A stretch of 35,158 nucleotides of DNA, taken from assembly GCA_041487355.1 (NCBI GenBank), contig JBGPND010000030.1, positions 1-35,158 of the forward strand, in the 5' to 3' direction. Made by a program: the position numbers and the translations under genes. Below are positions 21,774-29,421 of this stretch, in pieces. Source of the DNA: JAMXLO01 sp041487355 (lineage in GTDB: Bacteria > Pseudomonadota > Alphaproteobacteria > Acetobacterales > Acetobacteraceae). The stretch's first letter is position 1, and each line of letters begins with the position of its first letter. A model generated the notes under the pieces. That model ran no database searches and was not told the DNA's origin. It saw only the letters and a list, made by a program, of their open reading frames with translations.

Positions 21774-22442
21774 ATGCGGCCCATGTCCCGGCGCTCGGTG
21801 GAGATCACGGCTGACCTGATGCTGCGGGCCTACCGGCACGGGCTGTTCCCCATGGCGGAGACGCGGCGTGGCGAGCGCCTCTACTGGTTGGACCCGGAGC
21901 GGCGCGGCGTGCTGCCGCTCGATCGGTTCCATCTGTCGCGCCGCCTCGCCCGCACGGTGCTGTCCGACGCGTTCGCCGTTGCCGTCGACCATGACTTCGC
22001 CGCCACCATCGCCGGCTGCGCCTCGGCCGCACCCGGCCGGGAGGACACCTGGATCAATCCGCAGATCGAGCGTCTGTTCGGCGAGCTGCATCACCTCGGC
22101 TACGCCCATTCGGTGGAAAGCCGGCAGGATGGGCGCCTGGTGGGTGGGCTCTACGGCGTCGCGATCGGCGGCGTGTTCTTCGGCGAGAGCATGTTCAGCA
22201 CGGTGCGCGATGCCTCGAAGGTGGCGCTGGTGCACCTGGTTGCGCGGCTGCGTCTGGGCGGGTTCCAGTTGCTGGACACGCAGTTCGTCACCGCGCACCT
22301 GGCGCAGTTCGGCGCCAAGGAACTGCCGCGCGAGGAATACAAGGCGCGGCTTGCCACTGCACTCGAGGCACCGGCACGGTTTCCCGCGGCGCCCGATCCC
22401 GCGGCGCTGGCGGCGGAAATACGCGTCCTGGCGGAACGCTGA
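21774..22442 (+). CDS. aat: Leucyl/phenylalanyl-tRNA-protein transferase
   Basis: This 222-residue enzyme of the N-end rule pathway adds Leu or Phe to proteins with N-terminal Arg or Lys, marking them for ClpAP. Family motifs: YRHGLFPMAE, YWLDPERRGVLPLDRFHLSRRL, TWINPQIERLFGELHHLGYAHSVE (first half), GGLYGVAIGGVFFGESMFS and LLDTQFVTAHLAQFGA. Two in-frame ATGs (21774 and 21783) precede the conserved SVEITADLMLRAY region. The 4-base gap to the following gene suggests a shared transcript. Confidence 0.95.
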   Translation: MRPMSRRSVEITADLMLRAYRHGLFPMAETRRGERLYWLDPERRGVLPLDRFHLSRRLARTVLSDAFAVAVDHDFAATIAGCASAAPGREDTWINPQIERLFGELHHLGYAHSVESRQDGRLVGGLYGVAIGGVFFGESMFSTVRDASKVALVHLVARLRLGGFQLLDTQFVTAHLAQFGAKELPREEYKARLATALEAPARFPAAPDPAALAAEIRVLAER

Positions 22443-22446
22443 GACG

Positions 22447-23073
22447 ATGAAGTGGCATATTCCCGTCCTCGCAGCCTGCATGCTGGGTGCGGCAATGCCG
22501 GCCCTGGCACAGGACAAGCCGCCGGCGCAGCCGACGCGCGATGTCACGGTGGAATACCGGCTGCTGGACTCCGACAGCCCGACCAGTTCGGTGCGCGAGC
22601 GGCCGTTGAAGGTCTACTGGGCCAAGGGCGGGGCGCATATGCGGATCGAGATGGCGGACGAACGCTCCTACGTACTGCTCGATCGCGACGCCAGGCGGAT
22701 GAGCTTGGTGCTGCTGGATCAGCGCGGCTATGTCGAGACGCCATACGATCCGCAGCGCCCCACGGGCTTCACCGTGCCGCCGGGGATCGCGCTGGTGCGT
22801 GGACGGAACGATGTCGTGGCCGGCAATCCCTGCACACTCTGGCATGCGAAGGGCGACCAGGGTGGCGGCAGCCTGTGTGTCACCGACGACGGCGTTGTGC
22901 TGCGCGCCCAGGGCTACGACGAGCAGCATCGCGGCGACCTCGAGGCGACGTCCATCATCTACGGTCCGCAACCGGCCAGCGTGTTCGCGCCGCCCGCGGA
23001 TTTCCGCAAGCTCGATCTCTCGCCCAGGCCCGCGGCGCCGGGGGCGTCCGGCGCCGCGCGCAAGCCGGGATGA
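22447..23073 (+). CDS. Exported protein of unknown function, paralogue 1
   Basis: The 208-residue protein has a signal peptide (IPVLAACMLGAAMPALA, cleavage after ALA-Q). The mature part begins with TRDVTVEYRL, then MRIEMADERSYVLLDRDARR and MSLVLL. Cys129 and Cys144 flank a WHAKGDQGGGSL loop and could form a disulfide. The layout recalls small LolA-like or DUF4412-like periplasmic proteins, but I cannot name a family. The next gene encodes a clear paralogue with the same two cysteines. The stop overlaps that gene's start in ATGA. It begins 4 bases after aat. Confidence 0.75.
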   Translation: MKWHIPVLAACMLGAAMPALAQDKPPAQPTRDVTVEYRLLDSDSPTSSVRERPLKVYWAKGGAHMRIEMADERSYVLLDRDARRMSLVLLDQRGYVETPYDPQRPTGFTVPPGIALVRGRNDVVAGNPCTLWHAKGDQGGGSLCVTDDGVVLRAQGYDEQHRGDLEATSIIYGPQPASVFAPPADFRKLDLSPRPAAPGASGAARKPG

Positions 23074-23648
23074 GGGCGGCCGGCGTCGCTTGCGTCGCGC
23101 TCGCTCTGTTTGCCGTGGCGCCCGCCGGGCTGGCGGAGCATGGCGAGCAGGAGAAGCCGCGGCTGCGGCCGACCAGGGACGTGGACGTGACCTACACCGC
23201 GGCGCAGGCCGAGGGGCGGCTGGTGCAGAGGGTGCGCTGGCTGGCATCGGCGCAGACCATGCGCATCGATCCGCCGACCCGCGGCCTCTATGTAATTATC
23301 GACTACGTCGCGAGACGCATGAGCGTGGTGCGTGATGCGAACAGGTCGGTGATCGATATGGCGGCGCCAAGGGACATGACACAGCTGGGCGGCAACCCGG
23401 GCGGTGGCGCCTATGTCCGTCGCGGCGAGGATAGCGTCGCCGGCGTGGCCTGCACGGTGTGGGAAACGATGGATCGTGATGGCGGCCGAACGCTGGCCTG
23501 CATCACGGCGGATGGCGTCCTGCTGCGCGCCAATGCCGCGGGCCAGACGCTGGTGACCGCGACCGAAGTGCAGTACGCGCCGCAGGATCCCGCCGCATTT
23601 CATGTTCCGGCGGACTACGTGCATCGCTCGGCGGGAGCGGCGCGATGA
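23070..23648 (+). CDS. Exported protein of unknown function, paralogue 2
   Basis: The 192-residue protein has a signal peptide (VACVALALFAVAPAGLA). It then follows the same plan as its upstream neighbour: TRDVDVTYTA, MRIDPPTRGLYVIID, ARRMSVVRD, Cys128/Cys144 around WETMDRDGGRTLA and a DGVLLRANA stretch. The conserved cysteine pair spaced about 15 and the ARRMS motif show ancient duplication. The gene overlaps its neighbours by ATGA at both ends (23070-23073 and 23645-23648), so the three proteins are translated in a coupled manner. A shared task in the periplasm with the MsrQ-like protein is inferred. Confidence 0.75.
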   Translation: MRAAGVACVALALFAVAPAGLAEHGEQEKPRLRPTRDVDVTYTAAQAEGRLVQRVRWLASAQTMRIDPPTRGLYVIIDYVARRMSVVRDANRSVIDMAAPRDMTQLGGNPGGGAYVRRGEDSVAGVACTVWETMDRDGGRTLACITADGVLLRANAAGQTLVTATEVQYAPQDPAAFHVPADYVHRSAGAAR

Positions 23649-24496
23649 TGGTTCCGTGGCGCGACCGGCACGGCCGCTTTCTGCCGCTCAAGGCAGCGGT
23701 GCTGTTCGCCGGCTGCATCCCCGGCGCGGTGCTGGCGTTCTGGTGGGCGACCGGCGCGCTGGGCGGGCGTGCGGTGATCGAGGTGATCCACGGCAACGGC
23801 GACTGGGCGATCCGGTTCCTGCTGATCTCGCTGGCGATCACGCCGGCGGCGCGCGTGCTGAACTGGCCGCGCATCCTGCTGGTGCGGCGCATCGTCGGGC
23901 TGACCGCGCTGGCCTACGCCGTGGCGCATCTCTGCCTCTACGTGGTCGACCAGAACTACAACCTAGTCGTGGTGGCCTTGGAGATCCTTCGGCGGTTCTA
24001 TCTCACGATTGGCTTCGTCACCGTGCTGGGTCTTGGCGTGCTGGGCGCGACCTCGACCGACGGATGGGCCCGGCGCCTCGGGCGCTGGTGGAAGCGGCTG
24101 CACCGGGCGATCTACGTCCTCGGCGCGGTGGCGCTGCTGCACTACTTCATCCAGTCGAAGTCGAACGTGTCGGAGCCGGTGTTCATGTCCGGCCTGTTCC
24201 TATGGCTGATGCTGTGGCGGGCGCTGCCGATGGGCTGGCAGCGCAGCCAGATCGCGCAACTGGCGCTGAGCGTGGTGGCGGCGTGCGCGACGGCCGGCAT
24301 CGAGTTCACTTGGTACGCGCTGGCGACCGGGATCAACCCGTGGCGGGTCTTGGCGGCGAGCGAAACGATCTCCTTCGGCCTGCGCCCGGCACACTACGTG
24401 GCGCTCGTCGGGTTGGCGGCCACCGTTCTGGCGGGCCTGCGCCGCGTGGTCGGCCTGCTTGGCCCGAAGCCGCGCCTGGTGCCGAGCCGGTCGTAG
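23645..24496 (+). CDS. MsrQ-like ferric-reductase-domain haem membrane protein
   Basis: The 283-residue protein has about six membrane helices and the ferric-reductase-like domain. His95 (VAHLCLYV), His153 (KRLHRAIYVL) and His166 (ALLHYFI) match in spacing the haem-b ligands known for Escherichia coli MsrQ (YedZ). MsrQ passes electrons from the quinone pool or a flavin reductase to MsrP, which repairs oxidised Met in the periplasm. No MsrP gene is nearby. Instead the two upstream genes encode exported proteins with a conserved cysteine pair. The C-terminus past residue 200 adds two helices (LALSVVAACATAGIEFTWYA and HYVALVGLAATVLAG). Confidence 0.82.
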   Translation: MMVPWRDRHGRFLPLKAAVLFAGCIPGAVLAFWWATGALGGRAVIEVIHGNGDWAIRFLLISLAITPAARVLNWPRILLVRRIVGLTALAYAVAHLCLYVVDQNYNLVVVALEILRRFYLTIGFVTVLGLGVLGATSTDGWARRLGRWWKRLHRAIYVLGAVALLHYFIQSKSNVSEPVFMSGLFLWLMLWRALPMGWQRSQIAQLALSVVAACATAGIEFTWYALATGINPWRVLAASETISFGLRPAHYVALVGLAATVLAGLRRVVGLLGPKPRLVPSRS

Positions 24497-24510
24497 CGCG
24501 TCGTCTCCGG

Positions 24511-24817
24511 TGTCATTGCGAGGAGCGCAGCGGTGGCCGGGCTTGACCCCATAGGCATCAGCATAAGGGCGTCGGCGGGGAGTACTCTGTCTGGAGGCAC
24601 CGTTCCCTCCACGTCATGGCCGGGCTTGACCCGGCCATCTATCGCGGCAGCGGTGCTTGGACGGATGCCCGGGTCAAGCCCGGGCATGACGGGGGAGAGG
24701 ACGTTCGCCTCCACCCAGGCCCTTATCCTGATGCCTATGGGGCTTGACCCGGCCAAGCAATCCCGTGGTGAGTGCGCACTCCCATCGGGATTGCTTCGCC
24801 TTCGGCTCGCAATGACA
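24511..24817. repeat. Second dispersed palindrome family, copy interrupted by a MITE-like insert
   Basis: The ends TGTCATTGCGAG (24511-24522) and CTCGCAATGACA (24806-24817) match the intact copy at 12251-12354. The shared inner GGCCGGGCTTGACCC is split after base 24549 by a 190-bp insert and resumes with GGGCTTGACCCGGCC at 24740. It lies between msrQ-like and the cupin remnant. Confidence 0.87.
24550..24739. mobile_element. 190-bp MITE-like element with terminal inverted repeats
   Basis: The first 21 bases (24550-24570, CATAGGCATCAGC...) are the reverse complement of the last 21 (24719-24739) with one mismatch. An 11-bp direct repeat GGGCTTGACCC flanks both sides (24539-24549 and 24740-24750), as a target-site duplication would. 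Inside is a further 28-bp near-palindrome pair (24612-24639 and 24664-24691), itself a repeat of the GTCATGGCCGGGCTTGACC type. No protein is encoded, so any transposition would need an enzyme from elsewhere. Confidence 0.7.
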
Positions 24818-24855
24818 TTGGGCATGGTGCGCCTTACCCCTCGTCGGACCGAATG

Positions 24856-25029
24856 AACCTCTGCCGCGCCTGGCTCCAGCACCTGAATGCCCATGGAGAA
24901 GCTGTCGTATGGCGTGTTGTATGGTGTCAGCTTGTTGATGATGTAGCCGGTCGAGGGCCGCGGCTGCCAAACCGACTCGCCCTCCTCCGGCCCCAGCACC
25001 ACGCCGTGGCCTTTGGCGAATTCGTTCAT
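24856..25029 (-). pseudogene. Truncated cupin-domain gene remnant
   Basis: The start is ATG 25029-25027, with GGAGG seven bases upstream, so initiation looks sound. The first 58 residues read like the N-terminus of a cupin-family protein (GVVLGPEEGESVWQP, STGYIINKLTPYNTPYDSFS, GIQVLEPGA). The metal-binding cupin motifs, which should follow at once (an HxH after LEPGA), are missing. The frame then enters the dispersed repeat and stays open to 24394 without domain content. Deletion of the 3' part at the repeat edge is the simplest reading. A short functional N-terminal protein is unlikely. Confidence 0.65.
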
Positions 25030-25122
25030 GCGCCCCTCCGTTGGCAAGCCCTGCCGGCGAGCTTAGCGGTTCCGGCGTCCGCCTGATATGATCGCGCGGT
25101 CCGAGGGGAAGGAACCGACACG

Positions 25123-26058
25123 ATGAGCGCAACCGCATCCGCAGCGAACTGGCAGGCCGGCGCCGCCTATGTCGACGGCCGCTTCATGCCGGTCGCCGAA
25201 GCAATGATTCCGGTGACCGACTGGGGCTATCGCCGCTCCGACGTGACCTATGACGTGGTGAGCGTTTGGGACGGCGCGTTCTTCAAGCTGGACGATCACC
25301 TGCGGCGGTTCCGCGCCTCGATGGACTATTTCCGCCTGCAGCCGCGCGAGAGCGACGATGATATCCGCGGCATCCTGCACGAGCTGGTTCGGCGCAGCGG
25401 GCTGCGTGAGGCGTATGTCGCGATGGACTGCCTGCGTGGTGCGGCGCCACCGCATTTGCGCCGCCATCCCGCCAATGCGCGCAACTACCTGCTCGGCTTC
25501 GCGGTGCCCTATGTCTGGCTGATGCCGCGCGACATCATCGACCGCGGCGCGCACCTCATCGTCGCGTCCAACCCGCGCATCCCCGAGGTCTGCGTCAACC
25601 CTCGGGCAAAGAACTTCCACTGGGCCGACATGACGCGCGCTCTGTTCGAGGCGCAGGACAAGGGCGCCGACAATCCCGTGCTGCTCGATCTCGACGGCAA
25701 TGTCACCGAGGGTCCCGGATTCAATGTTTTCGCCGTCACCAACGGCGTGGTGGTCACGCCGGATCGCGGCGTGCTGGAAGGCATCACGCGGCTCGCGGTG
25801 ATCGAACTGTGCGGCAAGCTCGGCATTCCTTGCGAGGTACGTATTGTTCCTCTTGCGGAACTGCGTGGCGCCGACGAGGTGTTCATATCGTCCACCGCCG
25901 GCGGCGTGATCGGCGTGACGCGGCTGGACGACCGCATCCTGGGCAACGACCGGCCGGGCCCGCTGACCGAGCGGCTGCACGACGCCTATTGGCGTTTCCG
26001 CCGCGAGGGCTGGTGTGCCGAACCGATCGACTACGCGCGCGCCGCGGCCGCGGAGTAG
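25123..26058 (+). CDS. Class IV PLP aminotransferase (branched-chain / D-amino acid type)
   Basis: The 311-residue fold-type IV enzyme has AYVDGRFMPVAEAMIPVTDWG at the N-terminus (first 20 residues of it), then YDVVSVWDG, LDDHLRRF and the catalytic Lys163 in NPRAKNFHWADM. GNVTEGPGFNVFAV, the PLP phosphate-binding stretch, and DEVFISSTAGGVIGVTRLD follow. The family covers branched-chain aminotransferase, D-alanine aminotransferase, aminodeoxychorismate lyase and omega-transaminases. The absence of strict IlvE signatures suggests a broader amine or D-amino acid transaminase. ATG 25123 has GGAAGG upstream. It is divergent from the cupin remnant. Confidence 0.87.
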   Translation: MSATASAANWQAGAAYVDGRFMPVAEAMIPVTDWGYRRSDVTYDVVSVWDGAFFKLDDHLRRFRASMDYFRLQPRESDDDIRGILHELVRRSGLREAYVAMDCLRGAAPPHLRRHPANARNYLLGFAVPYVWLMPRDIIDRGAHLIVASNPRIPEVCVNPRAKNFHWADMTRALFEAQDKGADNPVLLDLDGNVTEGPGFNVFAVTNGVVVTPDRGVLEGITRLAVIELCGKLGIPCEVRIVPLAELRGADEVFISSTAGGVIGVTRLDDRILGNDRPGPLTERLHDAYWRFRREGWCAEPIDYARAAAAE

Positions 26059-26069
26059 CCAGTCCGCGA

Positions 26070-26891
26070 ATGGACGACCTCGCCGCACTGCGGCTGCAGA
26101 TCGAGTGGGGCGCGGACGAAGCGCTTGAAGCCGAACCGGTCGACCGGCTGCGCGTGCAACCCCCACCCCAACCCTCCCCCGCTGCGCGGGAGCGGGAGTT
26201 CAACGCCCCCTCTCCCGCGGAGCGGGGGAGGGTTGGGGTGGGGGTTGCGGCAGGCGTCACGACGCCGCACGGCACGCCGGCTGAATGGGCAACGCAGGCG
26301 GCTGCCGGCGCGGGCACGCTGGCCGAGTTGCGCGCCGCCATCGCCGGCTTCGACGGCTGCGCCTTGCGCGACACCGCGAGCAACCTGGTGTTCGCCGAGG
26401 GCGATCCGTCCTCCGGGCTGCTGTTGATCGGTGATGCGCCCGGCGCGGATGAGGACCGTTCCGGCATGCCGTTCGCCGGCGCGCCAGGCGCCTATCTCGA
26501 CCGCATGCTCAGCAGCATCGGACTGGAACGCGCCAGCCTGCTCTTGAGCCCGCTGATCCCCTGGCGCCCGCCGGGCGATCGGCCGCCGAGCGCGGCGGAA
26601 CTGGCGATCTGCCTGCCGTTTCTGCTCCGCCTTGTCGCCCTCACCGCGCCTCGGCGCCTGGTCCTGCTCGGCCCGCTTGCGGCACGGGCGATACTCGGCC
26701 AGGCCGGCTCGCGCCGCCGGCCGCGTGGCGCATGGCTCGATGCGGCCATCCCCGGCCGGTCTCAGGAACTGCCGGCGCTGCCGACATTCGGCCCTCGCGA
26801 GCTGATGCGAAATCCCCGTGACCGGCGGTCCGCGTGGGCCGATCTGCGGCTGCTGCGGCGGACACTGGATGCCGATGTCGCAAAGAAGTGA
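26070..26891 (+). CDS. Family 4-like uracil-DNA glycosylase with repeat insert and altered active-site motif
   Basis: The 273-residue protein keeps the family layout: GCALRDTASNLVFAEGD (about 96-112), motif A GDAPGADEDRSGMPFAGAPG (121-140), LIPWRPPGDRPPSAAE and LVLLGPLAARAILG. Family 4 UDGs remove uracil from DNA. Two oddities: residues 29-60 are encoded by a palindromic repeat inserted in frame in the variable N-terminal linker, and the C-terminal motif that in relatives reads HPAYLLR appears here as GPRELMR, losing the usual His. The fold is probably intact, but activity is doubtful. ATG 26070 starts 12 bases after the aminotransferase stop, so they may be co-transcribed. Confidence 0.82.
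   Translation: MDDLAALRLQIEWGADEALEAEPVDRLRVQPPPQPSPAAREREFNAPSPAERGRVGVGVAAGVTTPHGTPAEWATQAAAGAGTLAELRAAIAGFDGCALRDTASNLVFAEGDPSSGLLLIGDAPGADEDRSGMPFAGAPGAYLDRMLSSIGLERASLLLSPLIPWRPPGDRPPSAAELAICLPFLLRLVALTAPRRLVLLGPLAARAILGQAGSRRRPRGAWLDAAIPGRSQELPALPTFGPRELMRNPRDRRSAWADLRLLRRTLDADVAKK
26156..26248. repeat. 93-bp palindromic repeat inside the glycosylase gene
   Basis: The arms 26156-26183 and 26221-26248 are perfect 28-bp inverted repeats (GCAACCCCCACCCC... and its complement) around a 37-base centre. The length is 31 codons and carries no stop in the gene's frame. It encodes a Pro/Arg-rich stretch (VQPPPQPSPAAREREF). Similar intergenic palindromes encoding PHPNPPPLRG-like peptides are common in alphaproteobacteria. 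Confidence 0.9.
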
Positions 26892-26913
26892 CCTGGGCCG
26901 CCTATCTAAGACG

Positions 26914-26943
26914 TTGATTCTAGAAGAGACTATATCTTAATAT
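26914..26943 (+). promoter_or_regulatory. Candidate sigma-70-type promoter of the lytic transglycosylase gene
   Basis: TTGATT (26914-26919) and TAATAT (26938-26943) are separated by 18 bases in an A/T-rich patch unusual for this GC-rich DNA, 62 bases before ATG 27005. The match to the -35/-10 consensus is good by eye only. Confidence 0.35.
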
Positions 26944-27004
26944 GAGATTAATCCCACCATGATGGGTTGCGTCTCATGGTGCGAGCGTGTAGGCCCGCCC
27001 CGCC

Positions 27005-28747
27005 ATGCGAGGGATCGATCGAACGCTCTCCCGTCTCCCCGTTGCCCGGGCGTTGATTGCCGGGGCCGCGATTCTCGCGGGGGCGGCTGCACACGCGGAA
27101 TCGGCTGGCTCCGGCAACTGGCCGGCAGACAGTGACGAAACCGCCATAGCAATACCGCGCGTCGCGCTTCCCGGCGGAAACCCCGGCGTGGCGCTGCCTC
27201 GCCCGCTGGACCCGAGCGACGCCGCGCGCATTCGTCGGATATTCGCCTGGCAGGAGCGCGGAAACATCCCGGACGCGACACGTGCCGCCGCGGAGATCGC
27301 AGACCCGCTGCTGGCCGGCCACATCCTGGCTGACCGCTATCTCGGACGCTTCCACCGCTCAACGCCAGATGAACTGACAAACTGGCTGGAACGTTATCCC
27401 GACCTTCCGGATGCGCCGGCGATCCACGTCCTGCTGATGCGCCGCCTTCCCAAGGGAGCCAAGGCGCCGGCCGCGCCTCATCTGGCGGCGCTGCCGAATG
27501 CCAGCCCGGTCGAGCCGGTGCCGGAGGATTTCGGCCCGCCAGAGGACGCAGGCAGCGGGAGATCGCGGGCAGCCGCGGCGGCGCGGATGCTGTTCACCAG
27601 CAACCGCGATCCGGATGCGCTCAGGACCGCCCTGGCGGTGCTGCGCAAGGCGCGGCCGGACCAGCCGATCGGCGAGGCTAGCGTCGTCGCCGGGCTTGCC
27701 GCCTGGCGCCTCGGTCGCATCGAACTTGCGCAAACCTGCTTCGAGGCCGCGGCTGACGCCGTTGCGCCGGTCCGGATACGGGCGGCCGCGGCGTTCTGGG
27801 CAGCGCGGGCACATCTGCGGCTGCGGGACCACGCGGGCTATGTCGCGTGGCTGCGGCGCGCGGCAGAGCAGCGTCGCACCTTTTATGGGCTGATCGCCCG
27901 CCGCAGGCTGGGCCTCGAAGCCGGCTTGGTGCCGGGCCATGACCTGGCCGCCGAAGCCGATGTGGAGGCGATCGCCGCGACACCGCGCGGCTGGCGGGCT
28001 TTCGCACTGCTGCAGGTCGGTCAGCCTGAGCGGGCGGAGGCTGAGCTGCGGCTGCTCTGGCCCGAGATGAAAGACGACCCGCCCCTGCGTCGCTCGCTGC
28101 TGCTGGTCGCTGCCAACGCCGGGCTGACCGATCTCGCCGCACAGCTCGTGGCGCTGGTGGAGACTGAAGAAGGCCAGCCGCACGACGAATTGCGCTTTGC
28201 CGTGCCGCGGCTTCGTCCGGCTGGCGGGTTCCGCATCGATCCGGCGATGGTCTATGCGTTGACCCGTCTCGAATCGAACTTCGACGCCGCGGCGGTTTCG
28301 CCCGCCGGCGCGCGCGGGCTCATGCAGATCATGCCGCTCACCGCGCGCTACATCACTGGAGACCAGTCGCTTGGCAGTACGGCGTTGCATGATCCTTCGC
28401 TCAATCTCGATGTCGGCCAGCGCTATGTTGCATTTCTTGCACACCAGGATGCGATCGGGAGCGATCTGATCCGACTGCTCGCCAGCTACAACGCGGGACC
28501 CGGCAGTTTCCTGCGCTGGAGCAGTACCGTGCGCGACGAAGGCGACCCGCTGCTGTTCATCGAGGCAATCCCGAACGACGAAACGCGCGCCTTCGTGCAG
28601 CATGTGCTGACCTACACGTGGATCTATGCAGCGCGGCTGCGGCTTCCCGCGCCGAGTCTCGATGAGCTTGCTACCGGGGAGTTCCCACGCTTCACGCCGC
28701 TCGCTCCACAGGGCAAACTGCTGGTCGCCGCGCCGCGTGTGCATTGA
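27005..28747 (+). CDS. Soluble lytic murein transglycosylase (SLT family)
   Basis: The 580-residue exported enzyme cleaves peptidoglycan between MurNAc and GlcNAc with 1,6-anhydro ring formation. A signal peptide (ALIAGAAILAGAAAHA) is followed by an alpha-helical superhelix region to about residue 400. The C-terminal SLT domain carries the catalytic Glu423 in ALTRLESNFD, AVSPAGARGLMQIMP and ASYNAGPGSFLRW. Long helical repeats before the catalytic domain match the doughnut-shaped Slt70 type. A promoter candidate lies upstream in an A/T-rich gap. MoaB follows 25 bases downstream. Confidence 0.92.
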   Translation: MRGIDRTLSRLPVARALIAGAAILAGAAAHAESAGSGNWPADSDETAIAIPRVALPGGNPGVALPRPLDPSDAARIRRIFAWQERGNIPDATRAAAEIADPLLAGHILADRYLGRFHRSTPDELTNWLERYPDLPDAPAIHVLLMRRLPKGAKAPAAPHLAALPNASPVEPVPEDFGPPEDAGSGRSRAAAAARMLFTSNRDPDALRTALAVLRKARPDQPIGEASVVAGLAAWRLGRIELAQTCFEAAADAVAPVRIRAAAAFWAARAHLRLRDHAGYVAWLRRAAEQRRTFYGLIARRRLGLEAGLVPGHDLAAEADVEAIAATPRGWRAFALLQVGQPERAEAELRLLWPEMKDDPPLRRSLLLVAANAGLTDLAAQLVALVETEEGQPHDELRFAVPRLRPAGGFRIDPAMVYALTRLESNFDAAAVSPAGARGLMQIMPLTARYITGDQSLGSTALHDPSLNLDVGQRYVAFLAHQDAIGSDLIRLLASYNAGPGSFLRWSSTVRDEGDPLLFIEAIPNDETRAFVQHVLTYTWIYAARLRLPAPSLDELATGEFPRFTPLAPQGKLLVAAPRVH

Positions 28748-28772
28748 CGGCGGCGCGCCAGGAGGCAGCATC

Positions 28773-29321
28773 ATGGCACGCATCGACGAAAGCCGCCCGT
28801 TCGTTCCCGTCAGCATCGCCGTGCTCACGGTGTCCGACACGCGCACGTTGGCCAACGACACGTCAGGCGATGCGCTCGCCGATCGGATCGCCAAGGCGGG
28901 ACATCGTGTGGCGGCACGCGCAATCGAGAAGGATGATGCCGGCGCGATCGAGCGGCATCTGCGCGCATGGATTGCCGATCCGCAGATCGATGTGGTGATC
29001 ACCACCGGCGGTACCGGCATCACCGGGCGCGACGTCACGCCGGAAGCGTTCGATCGCGTGCTGGAGAAGCGGATCGAAGGCTTTGGCGAGTTGTTCCGCA
29101 TGTTGAGCTATCAGAAGATCGGCACCTCGACGATGCAGTCGCGCGCGCTTGGCGGAGTTGCAGGCGGCACCTATCTGTTTGCCTTGCCGGGCAGCACCGG
29201 CGCGGTGAAGGATGCGTGGGACGACATCCTGTTGTTTCAGCTCGACAACCGGCATCGGCCCTGCAACCTGGTGGAGCTGATGCCGAGATTGCAGGAGTAC
29301 CTGAAGCCGGCGGCGGAGTAG
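28773..29321 (+). CDS. moaB: Molybdenum cofactor biosynthesis protein B (MoaB/MogA family)
   Basis: The 182-residue protein binds molybdopterin; the MogA/MoaB family adenylates it before metal insertion. Motifs: SIAVLTVSDTRTLANDTSGD, DVVITTGGTGITGRDVTPEA, GFGELFRMLSY and LPGSTGAVKDAWDDIL. ATG 28773 is preceded by AGGAGG at 28760-28765; an earlier reading would overlap the transglycosylase gene. Length fits MoaB. Repeat copy D follows the stop by 23 bases. Confidence 0.93.
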   Translation: MARIDESRPFVPVSIAVLTVSDTRTLANDTSGDALADRIAKAGHRVAARAIEKDDAGAIERHLRAWIADPQIDVVITTGGTGITGRDVTPEAFDRVLEKRIEGFGELFRMLSYQKIGTSTMQSRALGGVAGGTYLFALPGSTGAVKDAWDDILLFQLDNRHRPCNLVELMPRLQEYLKPAAE

Positions 29322-29344
29322 TCCTGCAGTTGGAGCGCGCCGAA

Positions 29345-29418
29345 TGATGGGTTTCGCTCTGCTCAACCCATCCTACGCTGCAGCCTGTAGGATGGGTTGA
29401 GCGCAGCGATACCCATCA
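29345..29418. repeat. Dispersed palindromic element, copy D (core only)
   Basis: The two inner arms are present: 29345-29376 (TGATGGGTTTCGCTCTGCTC...) and 29387-29418 (...GAGCGCAGCGATACCCATCA). The outer TTCAG/CCGGAA arms are missing. The copy lies between the convergent moaB and DJ-1-like genes, ending 4 bases from the latter's stop. Confidence 0.85.
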
Positions 29419-29421
29419 GAG

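Noticed and set aside
27359..29101. Long open minus-strand frame (580 codons) opposite the transglycosylase and moaB
   Set aside because: Composition is Arg/His/Gln-rich as expected of an antisense frame in high-GC DNA; the plus strand has catalytic motifs.
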